Numbered from the stretch's first letter, positions 1 through 8,709 are shown. The stretch is 64,000 nt of DNA from Mycolicibacterium nivoides (GCF_003855255.1 NZ_CP034072.1:5756396-5820395), one strand, 5' to 3'. Notes: a model not told the origin generated them from the letters alone. Numbers and translations are program-made.

Positions 1-507
1 GCTGGTGGTCTGCACCATCCGCTCGGGTGCACCGGGGATGCCGAGCAGGTTCCCGCGCGGGAACCTGTCGATCTCACTGGTCTTGACCGTGGTCGGGTTG
101 TCCGCCTTCCCGGCGATCAACCGCGCGGAGGTCAGGTTGAGCACAGGGTGGAGCTGCTCACCGACCCGCACGTACAGGGCCGCCGTCGACCGGTCGGCGA
201 GGACCGTGTCATTGCCCGCCGATCCACCCGGCCGGAACAGAGAGAACAGGAAACAGCCGACCAGACCCGTGACGAGGATCAGGGCACCGGTCAACACTGC
301 CCGGCTCTGGGTGCGCAGCGGGTCGACCAACATGCGGGTGTCGTGCAGCGCCACGCCAGAAGCGATGCGGCGCATGACGAATCGCCAGCCCGTCACCTGG
401 TTCTTGGTGACAAAGCCACGCCGGTACTGCACACCGTCGGGATTCTCGTTGTTCGGGGTGCGGGACGAGAACGACCGCCGATCCTCCGAAGGCCCGGGCG
501 TGGTCAT
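1..507 (-). CDS. eccB3: ESX-3 type VII secretion core protein EccB3 (N-terminal part, runs off the left edge)
   Basis: EccB is the single-pass membrane subunit of the ESX core complex, anchored in the inner membrane with a large periplasmic domain. The 169 visible codons start at ATG 507-505 and show a cytoplasmic N-terminus containing YRRGFVTKNQVTGWRFVMRR, then one hydrophobic helix (about residues 70-90) and the start of the periplasmic part with DRSTAALYVRVGEQLHPVLN, all typical of EccB. The start overlaps the eccA3 stop by four bases (ATGA), so the two are co-translated. ESX-3 exports EsxG/EsxH and serves mycobactin-dependent iron uptake. The assignment to ESX-3 rests on the gene order methyltransferase-eccA-eccB and the iron-box-like promoter. 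The C-terminus lies outside the window. Confidence 0.93.
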   Translation of the reverse strand, partial: MTTPGPSEDRRSFSSRTPNNENPDGVQYRRGFVTKNQVTGWRFVMRRIASGVALHDTRMLVDPLRTQSRAVLTGALILVTGLVGCFLFSLFRPGGSAGNDTVLADRSTAALYVRVGEQLHPVLNLTSARLIAGKADNPTTVKTSEIDRFPRGNLLGIPGAPERMVQTTS

Positions 508-2330
508 TCGGGCACCGTCAGGCCCAGGCCACGCAGCAGCGGGGCAGCCGAATTGGTCACGTCACCGGCGGTGATCGTCATCATCTCCTCGTCGGTGAAG
601 TCGTCGTGTTCGGAATGATCAAGGCGGTACTCGCGTTCCTCCTCGGAACGCTCGACCAGGTTGCGGACGAAGCGGCCGTTACCGGCGATGTCGAGGCTGC
701 GTCGCGGCACACCGTTGGCGTCCGGCATGGTGGCTTCGGCCAGATAGCCGAACAGCCTCTCCATGTCGTCGTGGGCGGCCTTCTCGAATGTGCTGTCACG
801 CTTCTCGGCCATCCGCTCGGCGATCTCGACGAGTTCGGACGAGGAGTACGACGGGAAGTCGATGCTGCGCGTGAAGCGCGAACGCAGACCTTCGTTGGTG
901 TCGAGGAACATGTCGAGGTCCTTGCGGTACCCCGCGACGATCACGACGAGCCGGTCGCGGTCGTTCTCCATGCGCGCCAGCAGCGTGTCGATGGCGACCA
1001 GACCGAAGTCGTTCTTGGCGCCGGTGGACACAAGCGCGTAGGCCTCGTCGAGGAACAGCACGCCGTCCAGCGCGCTGTCGATGATGGCGTTGGTCTTGGC
1101 CTCGGTCTCACCGATGTGCTGGCCGATCAGGTCGGCGCGGTGCACCTCGCGGACCGTCTCCTTCTTGAGAAGTCCCAGGCCGCAATAGATCTTGGCGACG
1201 ACGCGGGCGATCGTGGTCTTACCCGTACCGGGAGGACCCGCGAACACCAGGTGGTTGGTGCGCTGGGCCACGGCCAGCCCGCGTTCCTGGCGGCGGATCG
1301 ACATGGCGACCGAGCTCTTGAGCCGAGCCACCTGGAACTTCACTTCTTCCAGGCCGATGAACTCGGCAAGTTCGGCTTCGGCCTCGACGAGCAGGTGCGC
1401 CTTGCGCTCCTTGGCACCCGGGTCGACGAAGTCCGACTCCGTCGGTTCGGTCTCCGGATCCCACGGATCGGATCGGGCGTCGATGCGTGCGGCGGTGGTG
1501 ATGAGCAGCCCGAAGGTCGGATCCAACAGGGCCTCTTCGACCTGCTTGTTCTCCGGGTGGGCCGCGAACAGGTCCTGCAGAACTTCGTTGGCGTCCTCGT
1601 CCTCGCCCTGCGCACGCAGGGTCAGCGCCTTGGCCAGGGCGCCGTCGAGCGCGGCCACCGCGATCGGGCCGGACGGGTCCTCCAGGTAGGACAGCGCGGG
1701 TGCCAGCATGCCGAGGCGCGCCAGCGCGATGCCCAGGGTGATCCGCGCGGCGTGCGCGGCGACCTCGTCGAGCGACGGGTTGGTGACCACCGGGGTGAGC
1801 AGACGCACCACGTCGGACCAGCGCTCGGCGTGGTGGTTGAACACGACCCGGAGCCAGGTGGCGTTCAGCCACCCGGGGCGACGGGCCAGCAGTTCGGCCA
1901 CCAGCGCATCGGCCTCGGCACGTGCGCCCGATGCATAGCGCCTTGCGGCGTAGGCGAGCTGGAAGTCGTCGACGTCAACGGCCCGGAACTGCAGGTACAG
2001 CCCACTGTCGTAGGTGAACCCGAGGTCGCCGGCAGCCAGGTCGATCTGCCGCTGCAGCAGGCCGGCACTGCCCCGGGTGCGCCACACCGCGTCGATGACC
2101 GGTCCGGACACATCGCCCGCGGCGGCCAGGCCGGTCCAGGCGTCACAGTGGTCATGCGCGATGCGAGTCAGACCAGCAAAGCCGGTCCGGGCCGCGTCGA
2201 CATCGGCCGGGCGTTGCCGGTCGTTCACCGTCAGGCCCAGCGCACGACAACATGTGGCGAAGCGGCTGATCACATCGCGATCGAGCCGGGGCGCTCCCTG
2301 TGCTGGAGCCGCAAGCGTGTCACTACCCAT
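504..2330 (-). CDS. eccA3: ESX-3 type VII secretion AAA+ ATPase EccA3
   Basis: EccA is the soluble cytosolic AAA+ ATPase of ESX systems, thought to act on substrate-chaperone complexes. The 608-residue product has the family layout: an N-terminal TPR-like helical half (to about residue 300), then a CbxX/CfqX-type AAA+ domain with Walker A GPPGTGKTT near residue 365, Walker B VLFLDEAY and an arginine-finger region in NEGLRSRFTR. Length matches mycobacterial EccA paralogues (about 570-630). The ATG at 2330 is the first methionine. The gene is followed by eccB3 with a 4-base overlap and preceded by an iron-box-like palindrome, as expected for the IdeR-regulated ESX-3 operon. Confidence 0.95.
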   Translation of the reverse strand: MGSDTLAAPAQGAPRLDRDVISRFATCCRALGLTVNDRQRPADVDAARTGFAGLTRIAHDHCDAWTGLAAAGDVSGPVIDAVWRTRGSAGLLQRQIDLAAGDLGFTYDSGLYLQFRAVDVDDFQLAYAARRYASGARAEADALVAELLARRPGWLNATWLRVVFNHHAERWSDVVRLLTPVVTNPSLDEVAAHAARITLGIALARLGMLAPALSYLEDPSGPIAVAALDGALAKALTLRAQGEDEDANEVLQDLFAAHPENKQVEEALLDPTFGLLITTAARIDARSDPWDPETEPTESDFVDPGAKERKAHLLVEAEAELAEFIGLEEVKFQVARLKSSVAMSIRRQERGLAVAQRTNHLVFAGPPGTGKTTIARVVAKIYCGLGLLKKETVREVHRADLIGQHIGETEAKTNAIIDSALDGVLFLDEAYALVSTGAKNDFGLVAIDTLLARMENDRDRLVVIVAGYRKDLDMFLDTNEGLRSRFTRSIDFPSYSSSELVEIAERMAEKRDSTFEKAAHDDMERLFGYLAEATMPDANGVPRRSLDIAGNGRFVRNLVERSEEEREYRLDHSEHDDFTDEEMMTITAGDVTNSAAPLLRGLGLTVPE

Positions 2331-2371
2331 ATGCGTGCACGGGAGCGAAGCCCCCGATTCTCTCCCTTATG

Positions 2372-2414
2372 TATGGCTAAGCTAACTTTTGCTGAAGTTA
2401 GCATTGCATAACTT
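2372..2414 (-). promoter_or_regulatory. IdeR-like iron box and overlapping palindromes upstream of eccA3
   Basis: Bases 2372-2390 match the remembered IdeR consensus (TTAGGTTAGGCTAACCTAA) at 12 of 19 positions, including the core GCTAAC. Overlapping it is a perfect inverted repeat, GCTAACTT (2381-2388) and AAGTTAGC (2395-2402), six bases apart, and a further AAGTTA/TAACTT pair (2395-2414). ESX-3 is known to be repressed by IdeR when iron is plentiful (and by Zur in M. tuberculosis). The site lies about 40 bases before the eccA3 start, consistent with a repressor site over the promoter. Confidence 0.7.
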
Positions 2415-2456
2415 AAGTGTCGAGAGGCACGTACTCGAGCTAGGTCGTGAACTGCC

Positions 2457-3362
2457 TCACCTTTTGGTCGCAGAGACCAAGGTGATAGTTCCCGTCATCC
2501 CGCCGGCTTCGGAGTCGGCAGCGGGCACGGGCCGACCCACATCGACCAGATACTGGTGCAACGGTGTCGCCACCGCGTCCCAGCCCCGCGAGCCGAACCA
2601 CTGATCCGCCGGCTCGTGTTGCTGGTTGTACACGAGCGTGAAAAAGGCGTTCTCCTCGCCGGACGACACCGCTTCTTCGCGCTTGGCCGCGAAGGCCTCG
2701 GCCGGCATCGGCACCGCCTCCTCGATGCCGACAAAGCTGCCCGGCGCGGCCAGCGCATCGATTCCAGCAAACAGCTTCTCCTGTGCTGTGGCAGGCAGAT
2801 AGATCAACAATCCCTCGGCGATCCACGCCGACGGCCGCGACGGGTCGAAGCCGCTTTCCTGCAGGGCCCGCGGCCAGTCGTCGCGCAGATCGATCGCCAC
2901 CTCGCGGCGCTCGGCCGCGGGCTCCTCCCCCAACTGATCCACGGTGTCGCGCTTGAATTCGAGCACCCGGGGCTGGTCCAACTCGTACACCACGGTGCCG
3001 TCGACCCACGGCAGCCGGTAGGCGCGCGAGTCGAGGCCGGCCGCCAACAGCACCACCTGTTGCACCCCGGCTTCGATTGCCCGGGTGAAGTACTCGTCGA
3101 AGTACTTCGTGCGGGCCCCCTGAAAATTGACGAAATTCTCGCCGAACTCGGTCTGCAGCGGATGCTCGGGGTCGGTGCCCTCGACCGCGGTCGTCCACTC
3201 GCCCCCGACCTTGCGGCAGAACACCTCGGCATATTGGTCGACGGCCAGAGGATCGCCCTTCTGAGCCTCCAATGCCCTTGAGGCAGCTACGAATAACGCC
3301 GTCTGCCCAACGCTCGAGGTGATGTCCCAGTTGTCATTGTCTGTTCGGCCAACGCTACGCAC
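2457..3362 (-). CDS. SAM-dependent methyltransferase, TIGR00027/leucine-carboxyl-methyltransferase-like family
   Basis: This protein of 301 residues belongs to the large mycobacterial family of putative S-adenosylmethionine methyltransferases (PF04072-like). Visible family marks are [20 protein letters not shown] at the N-terminus, the SAM-binding segment [17 protein letters not shown] followed by the acidic VVYELDQP, and [11 protein letters not shown]. The substrate is unknown; members have been linked to lipid or small-molecule methylation without firm proof. A GTG start at 3362 is used because the conserved RTDND segment follows within eight residues. It lies just upstream of eccA3 on the same strand, matching Rv0281 next to Rv0282 as I recall it. 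A relative occurs at 8710. Confidence 0.85.
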   Translation of the reverse strand: MRSVGRTDNDNWDITSSVGQTALFVAASRALEAQKGDPLAVDQYAEVFCRKVGGEWTTAVEGTDPEHPLQTEFGENFVNFQGARTKYFDEYFTRAIEAGVQQVVLLAAGLDSRAYRLPWVDGTVVYELDQPRVLEFKRDTVDQLGEEPAAERREVAIDLRDDWPRALQESGFDPSRPSAWIAEGLLIYLPATAQEKLFAGIDALAAPGSFVGIEEAVPMPAEAFAAKREEAVSSGEENAFFTLVYNQQHEPADQWFGSRGWDAVATPLHQYLVDVGRPVPAADSEAGGMTGTITLVSATKR

Positions 3363-3392
3363 CTGCGCGAGGGTACGCCGCGAATCTGGCAG

Positions 3393-4295
3393 CTACACCA
3401 GTGGTCGACCGGTGCGGATCCGCCAGTCGAGGTCTTTGAGCAGCACGTTGAACGGGAACTGCCGCACGAACGACGGCAGCAGGTCGTTGACCGTGCGCAG
3501 CACCGCGATCAGCCGGTCGAACCGCTTCTGACTCTTGGCATCCCACGGCAGCCGCATCTCGTCGCGGAACCGCTGCGGAAGAAAGCCCGTGGTGATCAGT
3601 AGTGCCACCGCGTCGAGTCGGCGCTGCACCGCGCGGGGCAGCCTCGGATTCTTGGGTCGGCCCGCCGCGATCGGATACAGGTAGCCACGCACGGTGTCGT
3701 CGATGCGCAGCCGCTCCAGCGATTCCTCCCAGTACCGGTCGAACGCGGCGCGGTCGGCCGGCCACATGTCCTCGGGCACCTGCAGCGTGGTGCCCATCGT
3801 GACGCTCTCGCGGTAGTGACGGTCAGCGGTCTCGTCGTCCAGCTCGCCGATGAACATCCGGAACACGTCGACCCCGCCCTTATAGAGGCACGCGGCCACC
3901 CACAGCTGCAGGTTCTTGTCGAACGCGTTGTACTTCACCGGGCTGTCCTCGGTGGAATACACCTGCGCGTGGGCCTTGTTGACCGCGCGCCGGTAGGCCG
4001 CCTTCTGCGCGTCGGAGCCCCGGGTGGCCACGGCCAGATAGGTGAAAGTGGTCCTCGCCCGCTTGATGGGATGCAGGTCGGTGCGGCCGCTGTCGACGCG
4101 ACTCTCCACGACGCCGTAGCCGACGCCCGGGTTGGCCAGCTGCATGATCACGTTGGCCGGACCAGCCAGCAGTGCCACACCCATCAGCCCGTCGTCGAAG
4201 CTGGCGGCTCGCCGGCGACGCTTGGGCGCAGCCCCCGGGCGCGACGAGTCACTCATCGCCCGTTCGACATGCGGGATCGGTTCGCTGACCGTCAT
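3393..4295 (-). CDS. MpaB-family (DUF2236) oxygenase-like protein
   Basis: The product is about 300 residues and contains the DUF2236/MpaB layout related to latex-clearing-protein haem oxygenases: LLAGPANVIMQLANPGVGYGV, then RTTFTYLAVATRGSDAQKAAY, AVNKAHAQVYS and the segment FDKNLQLWVAACLYKG. Histidines in NKAHAQV and in the substrate helix are plausible haem ligands, but the reaction is not known for mycobacterial members. The ATG at 4295 is chosen because GGAAGGGG precedes it; an in-frame TTG 15 bases upstream overlaps that ribosome site. It is divergent from the TetR gene at 4372, the same pairing as Rv0276/Rv0275c as I recall, so TetR probably controls it. Confidence 0.82.
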   Translation of the reverse strand: MTVSEPIPHVERAMSDSSRPGAAPKRRRRAASFDDGLMGVALLAGPANVIMQLANPGVGYGVVESRVDSGRTDLHPIKRARTTFTYLAVATRGSDAQKAAYRRAVNKAHAQVYSTEDSPVKYNAFDKNLQLWVAACLYKGGVDVFRMFIGELDDETADRHYRESVTMGTTLQVPEDMWPADRAAFDRYWEESLERLRIDDTVRGYLYPIAAGRPKNPRLPRAVQRRLDAVALLITTGFLPQRFRDEMRLPWDAKSQKRFDRLIAVLRTVNDLLPSFVRQFPFNVLLKDLDWRIRTGRPLV

Positions 4296-4339
4296 GGCCA
4301 CCCCTTCCAAAACTGAGAACGTGTGATTCCTGATATTGG

Positions 4340-4356
4340 CCTGTCAGCCTGACGGG
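4340..4356. promoter_or_regulatory. Candidate TetR operator between divergent genes
   Basis: The sequence CCTGTCAG-C-CTGACGGG is an almost perfect 17-base inverted repeat (one mismatch per arm pair). It lies in the 76-base gap between the MpaB-like gene and the divergent TetR gene, 16 bases before the TetR GTG. Its position suits a repressor site acting on both promoters. The link to this TetR is inferred from position only. Confidence 0.5.
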
Positions 4357-4371
4357 TGTCAAGATGTGTGA

Positions 4372-4986
4372 GTGAAGCAGGTTCGTCCGTACCGCGGCAT
4401 CGAGGCTGCCGACCGCCTCGCGCAGCGGCGCAGCCAGCTACTGGAGGCGGGGCTGGACCTACTGGGGGCCGAGGACGCCGAGGTGACGGTGCGCGCCGTG
4501 TGCCGCACCGCCGGGTTGGCCGCGCGATATTTCTACGAGAGCTTCGCCGACAAAGACGACTTCATCGGCGCGGTCTACGACTGGGTGATCACCGATATCG
4601 CGACCTCGACGCAGGCCGCCGTCGCCGCCGTCCCACTGGCCGACCAGACCATGGCCGGGATGACCAACATCGTGCACCTGATCGCCCAGGATCGGCGGAT
4701 CGGCCGGCTGCTGTTCAGCGTCAAACTGTCCAACGAGGTGCTGACCCGCAAGCGCGTCGAATCCGTGGCGCTCTTCGCCACCCTCCTCGGTCAGCACGCC
4801 GGCGATGCCCTGCACCTGCAGGAGAACGACTACCTCAGAGCCACTTCCTATTTCGCGGTCGGCGGCGTGACCCAGACGATCAGCGCGTGGCTGTCCGGTG
4901 AGATCGCGCTGTCTCCCGAACAGCTCATCAAACAGTTGCGGTCGATGCTCGACGCAGTGGCCGGCATGCAACAACCGGGGAGCTGA
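4372..4986 (+). CDS. TetR-family transcriptional regulator
   Basis: This 204-residue protein has an N-terminal TetR helix-turn-helix (about residues 12-60): RRSQLLEAGLDLLGAEDAEV, TVRAVCRTAGLAARYFYESF and ADKDDFIGAVYDW, which follow the classic recognition-helix pattern ending in RYFYE. The rest is the helical ligand-binding/dimer domain. It starts at GTG 4372 shortly after a near-perfect inverted repeat. The divergent MpaB-like gene is the likely target; Rv0275c is its remembered M. tuberculosis counterpart. The ligand is unknown. An AraC remnant begins two bases after its stop codon. Confidence 0.88.
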   Translation: MKQVRPYRGIEAADRLAQRRSQLLEAGLDLLGAEDAEVTVRAVCRTAGLAARYFYESFADKDDFIGAVYDWVITDIATSTQAAVAAVPLADQTMAGMTNIVHLIAQDRRIGRLLFSVKLSNEVLTRKRVESVALFATLLGQHAGDALHLQENDYLRATSYFAVGGVTQTISAWLSGEIALSPEQLIKQLRSMLDAVAGMQQPGS

Positions 4987-4987
4987 C

Positions 4988-5414
4988 GTGCCGGGCCCGG
5001 TGTTGCTGCGCCCCGGCCCGGCGCTGGCCGCCCGCATCCAGTTCTTCGGATACTGGCAGAACACCCAGGCCGTGACCCATCGCAGCCGGGCGCTCCCCCG
5101 CGGCGCCGCGACCGTGATCATCGATCTCGACGCGCGCCCTGACCGGGTTGTCGGCCCGCCGGCTGATCGCGTCGTTCCGTTCCGAGGTGGGCCTGACTCC
5201 CAAGACCTATCTGCGGGTGCGCCGGTTCCAGGCTGCGATGAGGATGCTCGACGCCGGGGACGTCCGCGGCGCCCGGATCGCGGCCGATCTGGGCTACTTC
5301 GACCAGGCGCACTTCGTCCGGGAGTTCCGGTCGTTCACCGCCATGACGCCGACGCAGTACACCCAGCGCCGCACATGGCTGCCCAGCCATGTCGGCGTCA
5401 GCCCCGGCCGGTGA
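4988..5414 (+). pseudogene. Remnant of an AraC-family regulator (internal deletion plus frame change)
   Basis: Two pieces of one AraC-type regulator lie head to tail in different frames. From GTG 4988 one frame encodes an N-terminal segment of the AraC sensor domain (RPGPALAARIQFFGYWQ, then HRSRALPRGAATVIIDL). Around 5125-5140 a second frame takes over with the second half of an AraC DNA-binding domain: LTGLSARRLIASFRSEVGLT, RVRRFQAAMRML, IAADLGYFDQAHFVREFRSF, MTPTQYTQRRT. Most of the middle of a normal protein (roughly 100-150 residues) is missing at the junction, so this is a decayed gene with an internal deletion. Its end overlaps the end of the convergent esterase gene by 17 bases. Confidence 0.8.
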
Positions 5415-6807
5415 ACCTACGCGTCACCGATGCCGCCCAGCCCGGATCACCCGTGGTGGCATAGCCGACCCAGGCACCGTGCATCTGGGCGGCCAATGTG
5501 GCGGGAGGCTCGCCGGGCCCGAGCAGCGCAGCCGGGCCGCGCAACGACTCCAGTCCGATCCGGTCGAACACGAACGGCAGCTCAACCGCATGGGCTGCAC
5601 CCAGCGTGCCGTCCACAGCTTCTGAGCGCCAAGAGAATTCGTAACGGTGGGTACCGGCACCCGCCAGTTGCTCATGAGCTCGGGCGGTGCGGTCGCTGCC
5701 GGAGCGGAACAACGCGTCACCGAGAATCGCTGCGCGCAGCTCACCCCAGCCCGCACGAGGAAGGCGCGAGCGGTACTGCCGGACCAGATTCGCGGGGTCG
5801 GGGGCCACGCGCGCGGCGAGTCGCTCGACGTCGTCGCGGGTGGTGGAGGCGAGTTGAGACTGCGGGGCCAGGTACAGGTTGCCCTCCTCGGCGTTGGTCC
5901 CGATGAGCAGCCCAACTTCGGGATTGAGCCGCTGCGCCGGTTGCTCGGCCAGCACCAGGCTGAACGGGCTCAATCCCAGCAGCGGGTCGAAATGTTCTTC
6001 GGTGTGCAAATCGAGCCCGGACAGCCCGGAAACCACCTCGACGAGCTGTTCGTCGGAGAGCTGGTCGAAGCCTGCGACGGTGGGCTCGACGCCCAGAGAC
6101 TGGGCCGCGGCCCTGGTCACCCGGCCGGCCTGCGCTGGGCTGAAAGCACCGAACCCGTTGCCGCTCTGCATGATTGCACGGCGGATCAGGGACTGCACAC
6201 CAGGGGTTCCCAGCACTCCGGCGGTGACCGTCGCGCCCGCGGACTGGCCGAACAGGGTGACGTTGCCGGGATCCCCGCCGAATGCCTCGATATTGGTCTG
6301 CACCCAGGCCAGCGCGGCCAGCACGTCGAGCAGCCCGCGGTTGGGTACCGCCCCGGGCAGAGCCAGAAATCCGGTGATCCCGAGCCGGTAGGTGACCGTC
6401 ACCAGCACCACGCCGTCGCGGGCGAAGGCGGTTCCGTCGTAGAGCACCGAGCGGGTGGAGCCGGCGACGAAGCCGCCGCCGTGGACGAACACCATGACCG
6501 GACGGCGCTGCGCGTTCGGCGGGGCCCAGACGTTGACCGTGAGATAGTCGTCGCCGCGCACCCAGCCCGGCCCGAAGAAGGGCGACATGTCCAGGCGTCC
6601 GAAGCCGTTGCGGGGTGGCTGCGGAGCGGTCGGTCCGGGCCTGATCGCATCGCGTAGGTCGCGCCACGGTTCGTGGGCGATCGGCGCCGCGAAGCGGCCC
6701 GCGGTCATAGGTGCTGCGGCGTAAGGGATACCGAGAAATATCTGCGCGTCCGGGGTCTGGAAACCACGCACGGCACCGGTTGCCGTCCCGACGATCGGAT
6801 CGTCCAT
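5398..6807 (-). CDS. Carboxylesterase, type-B family
   Basis: The product (469 residues) is an alpha/beta-hydrolase of the carboxylesterase type-B family (PF00135), which hydrolyses carboxylic esters. In order it shows FLGIPYAAAP, DDYLTVNVWAP, the oxyanion-hole motif VFVHGGGFVAGS, LGITGFLALPG, and the nucleophile elbow VTLFGQSAGATV. The acidic residue is probably in GTNAEEGNLY and the histidine in GAAHAVELPFVF, completing the triad. No signal peptide is visible, so it is probably cytosolic. The ATG at 6807 is preferred: it has GGAGGG nine bases upstream and lies two bases after the stop of the metallo-hydrolase gene, so the two form an operon. Confidence 0.9.
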   Translation of the reverse strand: MDDPIVGTATGAVRGFQTPDAQIFLGIPYAAAPMTAGRFAAPIAHEPWRDLRDAIRPGPTAPQPPRNGFGRLDMSPFFGPGWVRGDDYLTVNVWAPPNAQRRPVMVFVHGGGFVAGSTRSVLYDGTAFARDGVVLVTVTYRLGITGFLALPGAVPNRGLLDVLAALAWVQTNIEAFGGDPGNVTLFGQSAGATVTAGVLGTPGVQSLIRRAIMQSGNGFGAFSPAQAGRVTRAAAQSLGVEPTVAGFDQLSDEQLVEVVSGLSGLDLHTEEHFDPLLGLSPFSLVLAEQPAQRLNPEVGLLIGTNAEEGNLYLAPQSQLASTTRDDVERLAARVAPDPANLVRQYRSRLPRAGWGELRAAILGDALFRSGSDRTARAHEQLAGAGTHRYEFSWRSEAVDGTLGAAHAVELPFVFDRIGLESLRGPAALLGPGEPPATLAAQMHGAWVGYATTGDPGWAASVTRRFTGRG

Positions 6808-6809
6808 CC

Positions 6810-7718
6810 TCACGAACCCTCCGCCACCCGGTCGAACGGTGCCCATGCCTTGATCGCGTACCTGTCGCCGTCGCGCATCACCTCGGCACCGCCGTGCCCG
6901 CCGAAATGGGCCGGTATCACCAGTGTGTTGGTGTCGGCGGCCTGGCCCAGCACCCGCCGCCGGGTGGCTCGCGCCTGCACCGGGTCCTCGCAGTAGCAGC
7001 TGTTGGTGTCGGGGTCGACGACCTGCAGCGCCGTGTGCATCATGTCGCCGACGAAAACAGCACGGTCACTGCCGGACCGCAGCCTGACCACCGCCGAGCC
7101 CGGGGTGTGGCCCGGGGCCGCCTCGAGCGCGAGGTTGGCGTCGATCTGAAAACCCTCCTCCCACAACACTGTTTGTCCCCCTGCATGGACGGGGGCCACG
7201 CTGTCGAGGAACACGTTGTCCCGCCCTGGCACCGGGTCGCCCCGATTCGCCGGGTTCCAGAAATCGAAGTCGGCCAACGGCATCAGATAGGTGGCGTTCG
7301 GAAAGGTCGGGATCCAGTTGCCGTCGTCGAGGTAGGTGTTCCAGCCGACGTGGTCGACATGGAGGTGGGTGTTGATCACCACGTCGACATCCTCGGGAGC
7401 GACACCGGCCCGGGAGAGGTTCCCGAGAAAATCGGTGTCCAGGTGATGCCAGACCGGGGCATGCGGCCGGTCCTTGTGATTGCCCACCCCGGTGTCGACC
7501 AGGATGGTCCTGCCCTCGCTGCGCAGCAGCCAGGTCTGAATGGCGCAGACGCAGACATCGTTGTCGGGGTCGTAGAAGTCGGGCGCCATCCATCCCTCGT
7601 TGCGTCGCCACACCTCGTCAGAACTCTCCGGGAAGAACTCCCGCGGCGACAACCGCACCGAGCCGTAATACTCCATCACCCGGGTCACGCTGACGTCGCC
7701 CAAAACGATTTCGTTCAT
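6810..7718 (-). CDS. MBL-fold metallo-hydrolase (lactonase-like)
   Basis: This protein has the metallo-beta-lactamase metal-binding motif THLHVDHVGW (HxHxDH) near residue 113, a following VFVGDMMHT aspartate and APGHTPGSAV histidine, and a final VIPAHFGG histidine, so both zinc sites look intact. The length (about 302) and the leading TWLLRSEGRTILVDTGVG resemble the AHL-lactonase/quorum-quenching and related hydrolase branch, but the substrate cannot be told. Start is taken at the ATG at 7718 (MNEIVLGDVS); an in-frame GTG at 7736 is possible. It is followed by the esterase gene after two bases and is divergent from the XRE regulator. Confidence 0.87.
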   Translation of the reverse strand: MNEIVLGDVSVTRVMEYYGSVRLSPREFFPESSDEVWRRNEGWMAPDFYDPDNDVCVCAIQTWLLRSEGRTILVDTGVGNHKDRPHAPVWHHLDTDFLGNLSRAGVAPEDVDVVINTHLHVDHVGWNTYLDDGNWIPTFPNATYLMPLADFDFWNPANRGDPVPGRDNVFLDSVAPVHAGGQTVLWEEGFQIDANLALEAAPGHTPGSAVVRLRSGSDRAVFVGDMMHTALQVVDPDTNSCYCEDPVQARATRRRVLGQAADTNTLVIPAHFGGHGGAEVMRDGDRYAIKAWAPFDRVAEGS

Positions 7719-7763
7719 GGAATCCAGCCTGGTCACGCCCTGTCAGCTCAGCCAGGCCCCACT

Positions 7764-7790
7764 GTGCCTACCCCTGGCGGGGATAGGCAC
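7764..7790. promoter_or_regulatory. Inverted-repeat operator between metallo-hydrolase/esterase operon and XRE regulator
   Basis: GTGCCTACCCC and GGGATAGGCAC form an imperfect 27-base inverted repeat with a 5-base centre and one mismatch per arm. It sits in the 102-base divergent promoter region between the genes starting at 7718 and 7821. This is a likely binding site for the XRE-family regulator beside it, which would control the hydrolase operon and itself. Confidence 0.6.
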
Positions 7791-7820
7791 GGCTCATCGG
7801 ACCGCAGGCATAGTGGGGTC

Positions 7821-8702
7821 ATGACCACCGGACAACTCGGCGAATTCCTGCGGGCCCGGCGCGGTCGGCTGCATCCAGAGGATGTGGGTCTGTCCCGGTA
7901 CGGCGAGCGGCGCCGGGTCGCGGGGCTGCGACGGGAAGAAGTTGCCCAGCTCGCCGGCGTCAGCGTGTCGTATTACACGCGGCTGGAACAGGGACAATCG
8001 GCCAATGCCTCGGAGGCGATCCTTGAAGCGCTGGCTCGGGCTCTGCAACTGGATGTTCACGAGCAGGCGCATCTGCGGGAGCTGGCATCACGGCGCGCGC
8101 AGCCGCCTCGACGTCCTCCCGTCGAGCACGTCAGCGCGTTGACGCGCGATCTGTTGCGCTCGCTGGACCACCTGCCGGTGCTGGTGCTCGGACGCCGCAC
8201 CGATGTGCTGGCCTGGAACGAGCTGGGACACGCGCTGCTGGCCGGCCACGTGGATTTCACGTCGGTGGACAACCCGGCGACCCGGCCGAACCTGGCCCGG
8301 CTACTGTTCCTCGATCCCCATACTCGCGATCTCTACGTGGATTGGCACCGCAAGGTCCGGACGGTGGTCGGCAGCCTCCGCCTGGCGGCGGGTCGGCATC
8401 CCGACGACGCACTGCTGTCCGCCCTGATCGGTGAATTATCGGTCAAGAGCGAGGAATTCGTGTCGCTGTGGGCTGATCACCGGGTCAAACCCTGCGAGGC
8501 GGACTCCTATGACCTGCGCCATCCGCTCGCCGGACCACTCACGGTCACGATGCAGAATCTGACGCTGGCCCGCGACGCCGAGCAATCACTGGTTGTGGTG
8601 ACGACGGCGGAGGGCTCGAGTTCGGCGGACGCGTTGCAGCTGCTTGGGCGGGAATCCCGGGGCAAAAATATCCAAGACCCGAGCCCTGCCGGACGCGCAT
8701 GA
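7821..8702 (+). CDS. XRE-family regulator with MmyB-like ligand-binding domain
   Basis: The 293-residue product has an N-terminal helix-turn-helix (RRVAGLRREEVAQLAGVSVS, then YYTRLEQGQSANASEAILEA, about residues 30-75) followed by the MmyB-like PAS-type domain (PF17765) with LTRDLLRSLDHLPVLVLGRR, DVLAWNELGHALLAG and WHRKVRTVVGSLRLAAGRHP. Actinobacterial members usually repress a neighbouring oxidoreductase or hydrolase gene. The ATG at 7821 follows a clear divergent palindrome, and the divergent metallo-hydrolase/esterase pair is the probable target. Ligand unknown. Confidence 0.88.
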   Translation: MTTGQLGEFLRARRGRLHPEDVGLSRYGERRRVAGLRREEVAQLAGVSVSYYTRLEQGQSANASEAILEALARALQLDVHEQAHLRELASRRAQPPRRPPVEHVSALTRDLLRSLDHLPVLVLGRRTDVLAWNELGHALLAGHVDFTSVDNPATRPNLARLLFLDPHTRDLYVDWHRKVRTVVGSLRLAAGRHPDDALLSALIGELSVKSEEFVSLWADHRVKPCEADSYDLRHPLAGPLTVTMQNLTLARDAEQSLVVVTTAEGSSSADALQLLGRESRGKNIQDPSPAGRA

Positions 8703-8709
8703 TGGCGAC

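Noticed and set aside
606..2411. A 601-codon plus-strand open frame opposite eccA3
   Set aside because: Antisense shadow of a gene with clear AAA+ motifs; no domain or ribosome site of its own.
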